A stretch of DNA of 62,654 bases, taken from contig WRHO01000007.1 in assembly GCA_009783205.1 (NCBI GenBank), positions 1 through 62,654 of the forward strand. The letters run 5' to 3'. Both the position numbers and the translations under genes were made by a program. Under the pieces are notes generated by a model. That model was not told the DNA's origin and searched no databases. It saw only the letters and a list, made by a program, of their open reading frames with translations. Positions 9,130-18,119 of the stretch are shown piece after piece (the first letter of the stretch is position 1; each line of letters opens with the position of its first letter). Source of the stretch: Oscillospiraceae bacterium (GTDB taxonomy: Bacteria; Bacillota; Clostridia; Oscillospirales; Ruminococcaceae).

Positions 9130-11682
9130 CTAAATTTTAACAGCTTTTATGGCTTCAATATACTCATATAAACAGTTATACTCTTTTTCGGTTAATTCTA
9201 TATTGCCAAATTCGAGCTTCTCCGCTATACGCATTATCGCGCTTAAGCTCCGCCCTTGTGCCAAGGGCGGCACTTTATTTTTATATTCATCATATTCGTC
9301 ATATTCGGTATATTCGGAATCTATGCGCTCGCCGAATAATAAAGGACTTTCTCCTTTTTTGGGCATTATCCCGCGTTGACGCAGAAGTTTTAAAATGAAA
9401 CGATACATTTCTGCCGCCGTTTTATTGTCGCCCGCCGTTTTAAATCGTTCAAATTTTAATCTTTTTGATTTCTTATACCTATGCAAAAGTATAAGAATCG
9501 TTATGATTATAGCGAGAGGTATTAAAGTAATTGTTAATACAACCGTTGTATTTGAATCGTAGATTGAGTTATTGTCGTTTTGAGCGGGTGTGGCGGTGGT
9601 TTCGGGCGGCTCGGTGGATTGCGGCGGCATAGTTTCGCTTGTAACGGCGGTTGCGTCCGCGGCAATAGATTGATTTACATAATAATCCTCTTGTCCGTTT
9701 ACGCCGCCGGTGGGGTCAAACGGGAGCCAGCCTATGTTTTCAAAGTAAATCTCGGTCCAGGCGTGGAAGTCTTTTTCGGCGAAAATTTGCATTTTACCCG
9801 CTCGCGGAACCGTAACTATTCCCGTAACATAACGCGCGGGGAAGCCGAGCCGCCTCGCCGCCAATGTCATAGCCGATGCATACATGACACAGTGTCCGCT
9901 TTTGTTTTCGAAGAGGAAATTCCCTAAAAGTGTATTACCGCCTTTGTTGTTATCGACATCGAGCGAATAGGCATAATTTTCCTTGATATAATCGTTTAAA
10001 AGTTGTATTCTGTATTGATTATTATTCACATCAAAATGCGTAAAAACATCATCAAAGTCTAACGCATAGCTTGACCATGTTGACGATAAAGAAAAATCGC
10101 CGATTTCACCATGAACATTGGCTTCTTCAAGCAGTCTGTCTATGTTTTCGATTTCCTTTTCGGGAACATTTGTATAGACGGTATATATACAACTGCGATA
10201 AGACGACATTGCTCTCGAAATTTGTGGGGTGGGTGCGCTCGCCGAAACGGAAATTATATCTTTAAAATCGCTCATTTCCGGGTAAAGTGTTTTAAACTCG
10301 GTTTTATTAACCCTTCCTTTTGCCGATATATAGGTATCACCATGAAAGGCGTAGTCTTTATTTTCTTTAAAATCATTGTCTTTCGGGTTGGTCGGAAGGA
10401 AAAGAAACCCCGTTCTTACTAAATACTCAATTGTTATCGTTTGATTAAGCATGAGACTCTTTTCTGTTATAAAAGTATCGCTCAGTGCTTTTCGGTTTAA
10501 AAAATGTTGATATTCCCATTCGGGATAAAAACTACTTCCTCTTATAATCTCGAGCATTTGTCTATAATCGTATGAATCCTGCGTCAATGTCCATTCGTTG
10601 CCGGTATAATCTATGCCGATTCCGCCCTTAAGAAAGATTTTTTCAACATCAGAATCCAAGTCGACGCGAATTATCGGAGTTTCACCCGTTGGCGGGCGGT
10701 CGAGCGAAAGCCCCATTGATATATTAGCACCCGACGATATATTCGGAAAGTAACCGTTATCGTCGACCTTTTTCGACGGAGAGTCAAACAAATTTACTAT
10801 TGATGTTCTGACACTATTTATTGAATCGAGAATGGCTTTATAATCGAATTTTATCGCGTCGGGAACCGCCTTTGCCGCAACAAATGAGGCGAAAAGCGCG
10901 AGTCCGGTGACTATGAGCGAATTACGGCTGTATTTATAATAAAACGGCGGTTTTCCCGGTGTTATTTTTGACCGCTCGGGCTTGTTTTCTTTTGCGCCTG
11001 TGTCGGAATTAATTGTGCCTTCAAACCCCGCATATGACGCCCATGTTGCGTAAATGCCCAAAACTCCCGCAATTAACAACCTTATCTCCGGGACATATCC
11101 CGCTATTTCCGCGCCGAATGCCGGCGCAATAAGGCATACCGTGGTTACTAATATTATACCGATAAGTCGGCTCCGCGCCGCAAAGGTGAACGCTAACGAC
11201 AACAGTATACATAAAACCATAAACGACGACGCTATATATTCGTCAACATAATTCCCCATTAAAACAAGCTCCCAAGCGGGATATTTTGAAAAGCGCGCCG
11301 TCGACAAAAGCCTACTGTTCAATGTGTTCATTATATGGCTTAAAAAGAAATCAAAGTTATAGATTATTCGCGGCGACGAAACGAGAAGAAAGAATGACAG
11401 CGGAATGAGTATTACCCGCTTTTTAAAGAATAACAAGCCTATATTAAAAACAATAACAGACGAACAGCATATGGAGAAAACCGTATTAAGTGATACGGGA
11501 ATTTTATAGTATTGCGTCAACACCGCGCATAACCCATAGGTAATCATGCAGATTAGTAAAACCTTAAATACTATGCGAAGGGTAAAAATTCTGTAGTTTT
11601 GTTCATCTTCCTGATTTATAATTACCGGTGTGTATTTTTGTTTTCCGATGTTATTATTATTTATATTTGTTTTACTTCTCAT
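9130..11682 (-). CDS. membrane-anchored transglutaminase-like protein (TgpA type)
   Basis: This 850 aa protein has several N-terminal membrane helices (to about residue 280), a large extracytoplasmic part with a transglutaminase-like core, a further membrane helix near residue 745 (VVLTITLIPLAIIITILILL) and a cytoplasmic DUF4129-like tail. The catalytic triad is visible: Cys598 in SGHCVMYASAMTLAARRLG, His in FHAWTEIYF and Asp in WLPFDPTGG. It overlaps the DUF58 gene by 4 nt. The trio MoxR-DUF58-TgpA is a well-known conserved cluster in bacteria; the substrate of these transglutaminase-like proteins is usually unknown and may be cell-envelope protein. The gene is convergent with the histidine kinase, with 29 bp between stops and no clear terminator. 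Confidence 0.93.
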   Translation of the reverse strand: MRSKTNINNNNIGKQKYTPVIINQEDEQNYRIFTLRIVFKVLLICMITYGLCAVLTQYYKIPVSLNTVFSICCSSVIVFNIGLLFFKKRVILIPLSFFLLVSSPRIIYNFDFFLSHIMNTLNSRLLSTARFSKYPAWELVLMGNYVDEYIASSFMVLCILLSLAFTFAARSRLIGIILVTTVCLIAPAFGAEIAGYVPEIRLLIAGVLGIYATWASYAGFEGTINSDTGAKENKPERSKITPGKPPFYYKYSRNSLIVTGLALFASFVAAKAVPDAIKFDYKAILDSINSVRTSIVNLFDSPSKKVDDNGYFPNISSGANISMGLSLDRPPTGETPIIRVDLDSDVEKIFLKGGIGIDYTGNEWTLTQDSYDYRQMLEIIRGSSFYPEWEYQHFLNRKALSDTFITEKSLMLNQTITIEYLVRTGFLFLPTNPKDNDFKENKDYAFHGDTYISAKGRVNKTEFKTLYPEMSDFKDIISVSASAPTPQISRAMSSYRSCIYTVYTNVPEKEIENIDRLLEEANVHGEIGDFSLSSTWSSYALDFDDVFTHFDVNNNQYRIQLLNDYIKENYAYSLDVDNNKGGNTLLGNFLFENKSGHCVMYASAMTLAARRLGFPARYVTGIVTVPRAGKMQIFAEKDFHAWTEIYFENIGWLPFDPTGGVNGQEDYYVNQSIAADATAVTSETMPPQSTEPPETTATPAQNDNNSIYDSNTTVVLTITLIPLAIIITILILLHRYKKSKRLKFERFKTAGDNKTAAEMYRFILKLLRQRGIMPKKGESPLLFGERIDSEYTEYDEYDEYKNKVPPLAQGRSLSAIMRIAEKLEFGNIELTEKEYNCLYEYIEAIKAVKI

Positions 11683-12854
11683 AATAATTCTACCCGTATA
11701 ACGCCGATTTTAGTTTCATTTTGCAGATAATCAATTTTATCGTCTTGTATTAAAGCATAAAACGGCGATTCGGTTACGAGTAATGTTACATTATCCTTTG
11801 TCATTAAACCCGTATTGCGTAACGCTTCAATTAATTCATCGTTTACCGCGGCGGTAATAATGTATACGGCGCGTTCGGGTTGAAACTCGTCTGTATGCTC
11901 GTAAAGCAAATCCGTGAAATCGGTATCGGGCGCGGGCATCGCCGGGAGGCGGGTCAGCGTTTCGAGCAATTCGCCGTAATCGTATAAATTTGAGATATAA
12001 AGCTCATCGGGTGAGTGTATACAGCGCGCAGTATTCCTGTTTTTTATAATTCGGCGGGTTATTGCGAGCGCAATTTCTATTATTGTATCAGAAACCTCTA
12101 AGGTTGTTTCAATATCGGGAAATTCAAGTGTAAAGTCACAGAATATTAATGCAGAATAATTATGGTTTGCTTCCATTTGCTTAACGATTAAGTTTTCGTC
12201 GGGGAGTCGCGCCGAAAGCTTCCAGTGTATGTGGCGTAATGATTCCCCCTCCTTATATTCGCGCAGGTGGGAGAAGGTGTTTTTCTCAAAGCTGTTGTCG
12301 GGTTTTGAGCGTAATGCTTCGTTTTCGTCGCGACTTTCGTCGTATAGCTCTGTCAATTCTTTTTCGCGGGGGTATGATATAAATGTGTAGTGTTGTTTAG
12401 ATTTAACACTAAAGGAGAATAGCTTTAAAACATCAAAAAATTCCGCTTTTTCGAAACCAATATGATATTCTCCGCGAAAACCGGGGACGCTTTTTATATC
12501 GAGCTGTATCTCCTTTAGCGGCGGCAGTAATGCAATTAACGCCTTTTTTTGCGGCAGGTATATGTCCTTTGACAAAACGCCGACATATACTCTCACAGGT
12601 ACCAACGGGAATATAAAACTATTTTTCAAGATTATACTGAACATGAGTTCTTCCTTGCGATAAATGCTCGTAAATTCGGGGTAGACGACCCTTACCGAGA
12701 AAAAGAAACGCGAAATAAGCCCGCCCAAAAACGATAACGCGCATAAAATCAACATTGTCAGCGATAATAACGGTATCAATCGCGAATGATACGAAAAGCA
12801 CATTATCAATAAAAGAAGGAACACTATTGCCCAGAAAATACGAAACCCCTTCAT
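11679..12854 (-). CDS. DUF58 membrane protein
   Basis: This 391 aa protein has two N-terminal membrane helices (about residues 8-48) and then the DUF58 domain, identified by the conserved stretch REYKEGESLRHIHWKLSAR near residue 195. The distal part looks like a von Willebrand A-type fold, as is common in this family. It overlaps both neighbours by 4 nt (the MoxR ATPase upstream and the transglutaminase downstream), so translation is likely coupled. It probably works with the MoxR ATPase in assembly or activation of an envelope complex. This role is inferred from the family and is not visible in the sequence. Confidence 0.92.
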   Translation of the reverse strand: MKGFRIFWAIVFLLLLIMCFSYHSRLIPLLSLTMLILCALSFLGGLISRFFFSVRVVYPEFTSIYRKEELMFSIILKNSFIFPLVPVRVYVGVLSKDIYLPQKKALIALLPPLKEIQLDIKSVPGFRGEYHIGFEKAEFFDVLKLFSFSVKSKQHYTFISYPREKELTELYDESRDENEALRSKPDNSFEKNTFSHLREYKEGESLRHIHWKLSARLPDENLIVKQMEANHNYSALIFCDFTLEFPDIETTLEVSDTIIEIALAITRRIIKNRNTARCIHSPDELYISNLYDYGELLETLTRLPAMPAPDTDFTDLLYEHTDEFQPERAVYIITAAVNDELIEALRNTGLMTKDNVTLLVTESPFYALIQDDKIDYLQNETKIGVIRVELL

Positions 12855-13813
12855 GCGCCTTTACCGGTATAAGGCGGATTAATTGACTTCAATATCTCGG
12901 AAAGAACGCTCGTTTCGGAAATTCTTCTTATTTTAGCGTCTTGAGTCAGAATTAGTCTGTGCGCTATAACATAAGGGAACATTTTTTGTACATCTTCGGG
13001 GATAACATAACCTCTGCCCGATACAAACGCACAGCTTTGCGACGCGCGCATTAGCATGAGGCTCGCTCGCGGGCTTGCTCCTAATTTTACATTATTATGC
13101 TCGCGGGTTGCCGATACAAGCTTTACAATATATTCATATATATTGTCCTCAATATTGATTTCTCTTACGCCCTCTATTATATCGTTAATTTGTTCTTTAT
13201 CGCATATAGGGGTTATACCCGATATCGGGTTGCCGTGTTTTCGGTCGGATATAATCTCAATTTCCTGTGATATTGTGGGGTACCCCATTGATATTTTCAT
13301 CAAAAAGCGGTCTAATTGCGCTTCGGGCAGAGGATATGTTCCTACGTAGCCTACCTCATTTTGTGTTGCGATTACCATAAAAGGGGAGGGGAGATGATGA
13401 ATTTTCGAATCTATTGTAACCGTTTTTTCCTCCATTGATTCGAGAAGCGCGGATTGAGTCTTAGGTGAGGTACGATTGATTTCATCGGCTAAAAATATAT
13501 TGCACATGACCAACCCGCGCCTATATTCAAATTCGTTTGTTTCCTTATTGAACATAGTGAAGCCGGTTATGTCCGACGCCATTACATCGGGTGTAAACTG
13601 CGCCCGTTTACAGTCTAAGCCCATTGATTTGCCCAATGCGGTAGCGAGGGTGGTTTTGCCTACCCCCGGTACGTCTTCTATCAATATATGCCCCCCCGAT
13701 AAAAGGGCAATCAATAATAACCCGACAACCTCTCTTTTGCCGATTATTACCTTTTCAACTTCATCGGCGATTGCGCGTATTTTTGTATATGCTTCTTCGT
13801 TTAATTTTGACAT
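12851..13813 (-). CDS. MoxR-family AAA+ ATPase
   Basis: This 320 aa protein shows Walker A in EDVPGVGKTTLATALGKSMG, Walker B with sensor context in IFLADEINRTSPKTQSALLE, and the MoxR hallmark FMVIATQNEVGYVGTYPLPEAQLDRF. MoxR proteins act as chaperone-like ATPases for vWA/DUF58 partners, and the DUF58 gene follows with a 4-nt overlap. Start ATG at 13813 has AAAGGATG about 8 nt upstream. The co-directional run 17515-9130 may be one transcription unit. Confidence 0.95.
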   Translation of the reverse strand: MSKLNEEAYTKIRAIADEVEKVIIGKREVVGLLLIALLSGGHILIEDVPGVGKTTLATALGKSMGLDCKRAQFTPDVMASDITGFTMFNKETNEFEYRRGLVMCNIFLADEINRTSPKTQSALLESMEEKTVTIDSKIHHLPSPFMVIATQNEVGYVGTYPLPEAQLDRFLMKISMGYPTISQEIEIISDRKHGNPISGITPICDKEQINDIIEGVREINIEDNIYEYIVKLVSATREHNNVKLGASPRASLMLMRASQSCAFVSGRGYVIPEDVQKMFPYVIAHRLILTQDAKIRRISETSVLSEILKSINPPYTGKGA

Positions 13814-13839
13814 CTGAACATCCTTTATTAATTAATTCA

Positions 13840-14082
13840 TTAGTTCCTAAGGTATATCATTGATTCGCCGTCGTTCGCGAAACAGGGCATTACCTCGCTT
13901 ATTCGAGGGGAGTTTAAACCGCCGCGCACCAAGTCGCGCAACACCGTACCGCGATTACAACCGTGTATAATCAATATTTTTTCCGCACCCATCGGGGCGC
14001 GTTTCAGCTCAAATTCTAACATTCGTTTCGCCTGTTCCGGCATAAAGCCGTGAATATCAATTGTTTTATATGGCTTTTTCAT
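13840..14082 (-). CDS. small Smr-domain protein
   Basis: This 80 aa protein consists almost wholly of an Smr-like domain. It has YKTIDIHGFMPEQAKRMLE at the start, the turn IIHGCNRGTVLRDLVR in the middle, and a C-terminal strand ESMIYLRN. Smr domains bind or cut nucleic acid and can act in ribosome rescue or mismatch-related processes. A stand-alone copy this short cannot be assigned a specific role. The start has GAGGAG about 9 nt upstream. It lies between the GH3 gene (15 nt gap) and the MoxR gene (27 nt gap). Confidence 0.85.
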   Translation of the reverse strand: MKKPYKTIDIHGFMPEQAKRMLEFELKRAPMGAEKILIIHGCNRGTVLRDLVRGGLNSPRISEVMPCFANDGESMIYLRN

Positions 14083-14096
14083 GCTCGATATACTCC

Positions 14097-16955
14097 TCAG
14101 TTATTTAATAATTTTATATCTGATAAATTAACATATTGAGAGAGCTTTAAAGTGAGTTTGCCGTTTCTTTTAAGGCTCTTTGTAAATCTGCATCTGTGCT
14201 TTTTAAAATCGGAAGGACAAGCAAATGCGGGTATTTCTATTTCTCCGACCAAGGTTTCGTTTGCGTATACCTTTATACTGCCGACGTTTACATCCATTGC
14301 CGCAGTTATTTCAAGCCCGGTAATTCCGTTTAATTTGACGTCGTAATAATCGAGCGCACCGTTCCACATGGGCGCGTGAATATAATGTCGCTCTTTATTT
14401 TTGTCGTATCGTATTTCGACGCCCCGCTTATCGTCATAATTGACGGCGGGGGTAAGCTTATTCATATTGCGCGGAGGAATTTTCTCGCCGATTATTTGAA
14501 TATGAGACGAACAACGAATATCATCGCTCGAGGCACCCGCGCCGAACTCATACGCTCCCGATTCAACAACGAATTTTCCGCGAGTAACGTCCCAAAAACG
14601 AAGGCGGGATTTGTCTATATTCAGCGATAATTCAATAACCTGTCCCGGTTCGATTTGTCGGCGAATAAACTCGCAAAGTTGTTTTTTCGGGCGTTTAACG
14701 CGCGGGTTTAACGCGGTAAAGTAAATTTGAATCACTTCATCACCCGCAATTTTCGATACATTTTTGACCTTAAGAGATATAGCTACGCTTTCTCCCGTAT
14801 CGGTTGCCGTAAAGTCGGAATATTCAAATCTCGAATAGGATAATCCGTGTCCAAAGCCGTAAAGTATATTGAACCCCTCTGAATATAGGTATGTCGATTT
14901 TGTCTTGGCTATGTCATAATTCTTAATATCGGGAAGGTCTTCATCGTTTTTGTACCATGTCTGCGGGAGCCGCCCCGCGGGATTGTATCGTCCGAGCAAA
15001 ACATCTGCGACCGCGTTGCCCGACTCGGGACCGCCGTGTGCTGTATGCAAAATCGCGGGAAAATCGTTTTCAGAAAATGTATAGGGGTATGAGCTTATAA
15101 CGGTCAAAATTGTATTCTTATTGTTTTTGCATACCGCTTGAATCAAAGCCTGTTGTTTATGAGGAAAAGCGAGGGATTTGCGGTCGATACATTCCCGCGC
15201 CGCCACCATAGGGTCGTTACCCAAGCAGAGGATAACATAGTCGGAGGCTTTTGATAATCTCTCTGCTTCCTTTTCGCCGTTTACAATTATTTCTTCGGTA
15301 AATGAATTTGATGAATTAACGCCGATTGTCGCAAGCTCGCACAATCTTCCGTTTTTATCAACGGCTATATTGTTATTTCGCCAGCTTTTAAGCTTCATTT
15401 GCGCCTTTTTTCTAAAAATCATGCGTCCGAACCACTCGAATGTATCGTTTCCGACCGCGTTCACATAACCTATAGGTTCGGAATCGGTAATCATTCCGGT
15501 ATCGTTTTCTTCAAGACGGAGAAGCTTTTCATTTTGCGCGGAGACATAAACCGTATACTCGCCCCAATCTACCGATTTAAAGCGACAGGCGGGGGTGATT
15601 TCATCAGAATCTGCAAATACCGAGCCGTCTTCCCTTACTTTTAAGTATTTATTGTTTAATTCCGATTTAATCGCCACAATATTACAACCGTCGTTGTAGC
15701 TTACGCGACTTTTGCCGAGTGCGTCGCAAAGTCCCGAATAAACGGTTGTGTTATAATCGGACATTCCCGTGTACCAGTCTTTGAAATTGCTCTTACCGTG
15801 CGCCCCTATAACGGCAATTTTAAACTTATTGTCGTCTTTAAGAGGGAGGGTTCCGTCATTTTTCAAAAGCGTTATACATTCGCGTGCGGCGCGCGCATTA
15901 ACCTCTTTAAATTTTTCACAATTGAGCAAATTATCGGGAATATTCATATAATGATTCGTTTTGGGCGGGTCAAACTCGCCCAACATGAATCTGCCGGTTA
16001 ATACCTCGGATATTGCCGCGTCTATATCCGATTCGGTAATTAACCCGGTTTTTATCGCCTCTTTTGCGGCGGCGATTACCGTTTCTGCGGAGTCGGTCAT
16101 AATATTATTTCCCGCTTTTAAAGCAAGAGCGAGCGTTTCTGCGTGTGACACGTTAAATCTGTGCGCGTTGACATTTTGTGAAAAATCGCTCCCGTCCGTT
16201 ACCGCAAAAAGCATCCCCCATTCACGTTTACACACCTTATCAATGTCGCGATTTAACATTGCGGGTATTCCCGATAACTCGTTATATGCGGTCATTATCG
16301 AAAACGCGCCTTTTTGTCTTATTGCCGGTTCAAACGCGCCGTAATAATACTCTCTGAGCAGACGTTGGTCTACATTTGCGGAATCCCGATTTCTGTCCTC
16401 TTCATGATTATTACAACAAAAGTGTTTGAGACCCGGTAATACGCGAAGATATTTTTTGTTGTCTCCGACCATTCCTTTTGTGTAAGCGGCGGACATTTCT
16501 CCGGTCAAAAACGGGTCTTCTCCGTAGCTTTCCTCATTTCTCCCCCAACGCGGGTCGCGACAAAGGTCAACCGTAGGGCCCCAAATCATTAACATTTGAC
16601 AGTTAGTAATTGATGATTGACGATTATTTATATTATTGTATATTCTCGTTTCGATTCCGGCAATTTCGCCCAATTCCCCCATTAATTCGGGATTAAAGGT
16701 TGCGGCTAAACCGATAGGTTGAGGGAAAACGGTCGATATTTCACCGGGTATGCGCGAGATATAGCCGCGCGCAATTTCTGTTCCGAATCGACACTCGCCT
16801 ATACCGAGACGCTCAACCGCCTGTTGATTTGAGGGAAGTAAACCAATTTTTTCATTAAGCGTTAAGCGCGATACCAAATCGGCTACACGCTTTTTTATTG
16901 AAAGCTCGGTGCTAAAAAAAGGAAAACGATAGTATTTGTCATTCTTTTTCTTCAT
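14097..16955 (-). CDS. large GH3 glycoside hydrolase with inserted trefoil-like and C-terminal CBM-like modules
   Basis: This protein of about 952 aa shows the GH3 N-terminal barrel (MIWGPTVDLCRDPRWGRNEE, then GLKHFCCNNHEEDR) with nucleophile Asp254 in AVTDGSDF. The alpha/beta sandwich domain includes VILCLGNDP and TAHGGPESGNAVADVLLGRYNPAGRLPQTWY in pieces. A fibronectin III-like domain begins near residue 720 (ISLKVKNVSKIAGDEVIQIYF). Between about 440 and 545 lies an insert (NNKYLKVREDGSVFADS and SAQNEKLLRLEENDTG) resembling a fascin-like beta-trefoil. The last 95 residues look like a CBM6-type beta-sandwich. No signal peptide is seen, so it is probably cytoplasmic and acts on imported oligosaccharides; beta-glucosidase and beta-xylosidase are both possible. 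The ATG at 16955 is preferred to 16967 because the leader element ends just before it. Confidence 0.92.
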   Translation of the reverse strand: MKKKNDKYYRFPFFSTELSIKKRVADLVSRLTLNEKIGLLPSNQQAVERLGIGECRFGTEIARGYISRIPGEISTVFPQPIGLAATFNPELMGELGEIAGIETRIYNNINNRQSSITNCQMLMIWGPTVDLCRDPRWGRNEESYGEDPFLTGEMSAAYTKGMVGDNKKYLRVLPGLKHFCCNNHEEDRNRDSANVDQRLLREYYYGAFEPAIRQKGAFSIMTAYNELSGIPAMLNRDIDKVCKREWGMLFAVTDGSDFSQNVNAHRFNVSHAETLALALKAGNNIMTDSAETVIAAAKEAIKTGLITESDIDAAISEVLTGRFMLGEFDPPKTNHYMNIPDNLLNCEKFKEVNARAARECITLLKNDGTLPLKDDNKFKIAVIGAHGKSNFKDWYTGMSDYNTTVYSGLCDALGKSRVSYNDGCNIVAIKSELNNKYLKVREDGSVFADSDEITPACRFKSVDWGEYTVYVSAQNEKLLRLEENDTGMITDSEPIGYVNAVGNDTFEWFGRMIFRKKAQMKLKSWRNNNIAVDKNGRLCELATIGVNSSNSFTEEIIVNGEKEAERLSKASDYVILCLGNDPMVAARECIDRKSLAFPHKQQALIQAVCKNNKNTILTVISSYPYTFSENDFPAILHTAHGGPESGNAVADVLLGRYNPAGRLPQTWYKNDEDLPDIKNYDIAKTKSTYLYSEGFNILYGFGHGLSYSRFEYSDFTATDTGESVAISLKVKNVSKIAGDEVIQIYFTALNPRVKRPKKQLCEFIRRQIEPGQVIELSLNIDKSRLRFWDVTRGKFVVESGAYEFGAGASSDDIRCSSHIQIIGEKIPPRNMNKLTPAVNYDDKRGVEIRYDKNKERHYIHAPMWNGALDYYDVKLNGITGLEITAAMDVNVGSIKVYANETLVGEIEIPAFACPSDFKKHRCRFTKSLKRNGKLTLKLSQYVNLSDIKLLNN

Positions 16956-16958
16956 CGT

Positions 16959-17050
16959 TATGACCATTCCTTTCCGAGGTACAAAACCTCTACGAATAAA
17001 AGTCTATCCAGCTTCGGGGCGGCAGAGCCACCCCTGCCAGCTTTTATTCA
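16959..17050 (-). promoter_or_regulatory. structured leader element, copy 1 (before GH3 gene)
   Basis: This leader reads on the minus strand. An outer pair GAATAAAAG/CTTTTATTC encloses the GC hairpin GGGGTGGC-TCT-GCCGCCCC. Next comes hairpin GAGG-TTTTGTA-CCTC, then CGGAAAGGAATGGTCATA and, 3 nt later, the GH3 start codon at 16955. The same 92 bp occurs before rplK (35212-35303) with four mismatches, all of which keep pairing or fall at wobble positions. The weaker similarity extends to the stop codon of the upstream membrane-protein gene (17054). It could be a cis-regulatory RNA or a short mobile repeat. Confidence 0.7.
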
Positions 17051-17053
17051 AAC

Positions 17054-17515
17054 TTATAAACCTCCGTCTTTTTTATCGTTAGCTTTTATGGCAATTCGCG
17101 CCGTTAAAGCGGTTAATGCGACTCCCGCAATACAGAAAATAACGGTCGATATTGTTAATTTTTTCAACGATTCAGATGAAAGCTCGTGTATTTCGGTTAA
17201 ATCGAGCGTTTCGGGAATAATAACGGTATTCTTATCGGGACGATTTTTTCTGTACACTTTAAAAAACTCGTCCGCTTCGTCATTGCCGATAATTTGTTCA
17301 AAAGCATTTATACTTTCCCGAAAATGTTCAAAATCGTCATCGAGCTTTACGAGAAGCTCATAGTTAGAGAGTTGTATTCTCGCCGTATTCTCGACCATGC
17401 TCATATGCTCAAATTTGATTCTGTCCTTGAGAATTATTGATACCGTTGCCGAAAAAGCAATAACTGCCGATAACGAGAACCAAATAAGCATTATAACTAA
17501 ATGTTTTATCTTCAC
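17054..17515 (-). CDS. small two-helix membrane protein of unknown function
   Basis: This 153 aa protein has one membrane helix at the N-terminus (about 6-27) and one near the C-terminus (about 118-140). Between them is a polar segment of about 90 residues that may be outside the cell and is rich in acidic residues. The topology resembles a small receptor-like sensor without a signalling domain, but I do not recognise the family. The start is GTG at 17515, preceded by the same CGGAAAGGAACGGTCATAA leader motif as other genes here. An alternative overlapping frame begins at 17561. It precedes the GH3 gene with the leader element between them. Confidence 0.7.
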   Translation of the reverse strand: MKIKHLVIMLIWFSLSAVIAFSATVSIILKDRIKFEHMSMVENTARIQLSNYELLVKLDDDFEHFRESINAFEQIIGNDEADEFFKVYRKNRPDKNTVIIPETLDLTEIHELSSESLKKLTISTVIFCIAGVALTALTARIAIKANDKKDGGL

Positions 17516-17813
17516 GATTATGACCGTTCCTTTCCGAAATTAGAGTGAAAAAGTCGCTCATATGCTCCTTTATAATATACTCAAAAAAATATTACCTTTA
17601 ATAATATCACAAAAATTTCTAAAAGTAAACCTTAACTTTTTAGATTTGTTAAATGTTACAAACATTTAATGAATTTTTGTGCAATTTAACGTAAAATTAC
17701 CTGTGATATTTGCGGTCGGTTGCGTAATAATATTATTGCAAAAGCGATTTAAGGTTTTTGTATATGAAAAAAAGAAAGCTTTATGCTCTCTTTTATATTT
17801 TAAGGAGATTATC

Positions 17814-17990
17814 ATGTCTAAGAATAAAGATGCTTTAAACGGATTAAAAATGCAGGCTGCTAACGAAGTAAACGTCCCTTTGAAACAAAACGGTTACAAC
17901 GGCGACCTTACCGCTAAACAGGTTGGTTCGGTAGGCGGTCAAATGGTTCGTAAGATGATTGAAAACTATGAAAACGGCGTCAGCAGATAA
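17814..17990 (+). CDS. alpha/beta-type small acid-soluble spore protein
   Basis: This 58 aa protein matches the alpha/beta SASP family: short, with NGYNGDLTAKQ followed by GSVGGQMVRKMIENYE. These proteins coat and protect spore DNA and are broken down at germination. The start at 17814 has AAGGAG 7 nt upstream; the longer in-frame extension to 17679 has no support. It is normally transcribed in the forespore by sigma-G; I could not identify a convincing sigma-G promoter by eye. A terminator follows at 18082. Confidence 0.95.
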   Translation: MSKNKDALNGLKMQAANEVNVPLKQNGYNGDLTAKQVGSVGGQMVRKMIENYENGVSR

Positions 17991-18081
17991 GTAAACGGGA
18001 ATATTGTGATATCTTATTAACAGATTTATTCTGTTTTAAGGAATTGCGCAACCCGGCTAATTCTGTAGCCGACTAATAAAA

Positions 18082-18114
18082 CAACCGCCGGTGTTAAAGC
18101 CGGCGATTGTTTTT
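18082..18114. terminator. intrinsic terminator between SASP gene and HD-domain gene
   Basis: Stem 18082-18092 pairs with 18099-18109 (one mismatch, one G-T pair) around a GTTAAA loop, followed by TTTTT on the plus strand. It ends the SASP transcript and lies next to the stop of the convergent HD-domain gene. A smaller hairpin CGGCT/AGCCG precedes it at about 18054-18071. Confidence 0.8.
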
Positions 18115-18119
18115 GCCAT

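Noticed and set aside
16959-17050. preQ1 or another known riboswitch in the leader element
   Set aside because: The GAGG-loop-CCTC hairpin is superficially like preQ1-I, but the A-rich tail needed for the pseudoknot is absent and neither downstream gene fits queuosine metabolism.
17408-17561. An alternative frame starting at 17561 with AAGGAG upstream, overlapping the small membrane protein
   Set aside because: The SD-to-start spacing is only 3 nt, the product looks random, and the GTG frame has clear membrane helices.
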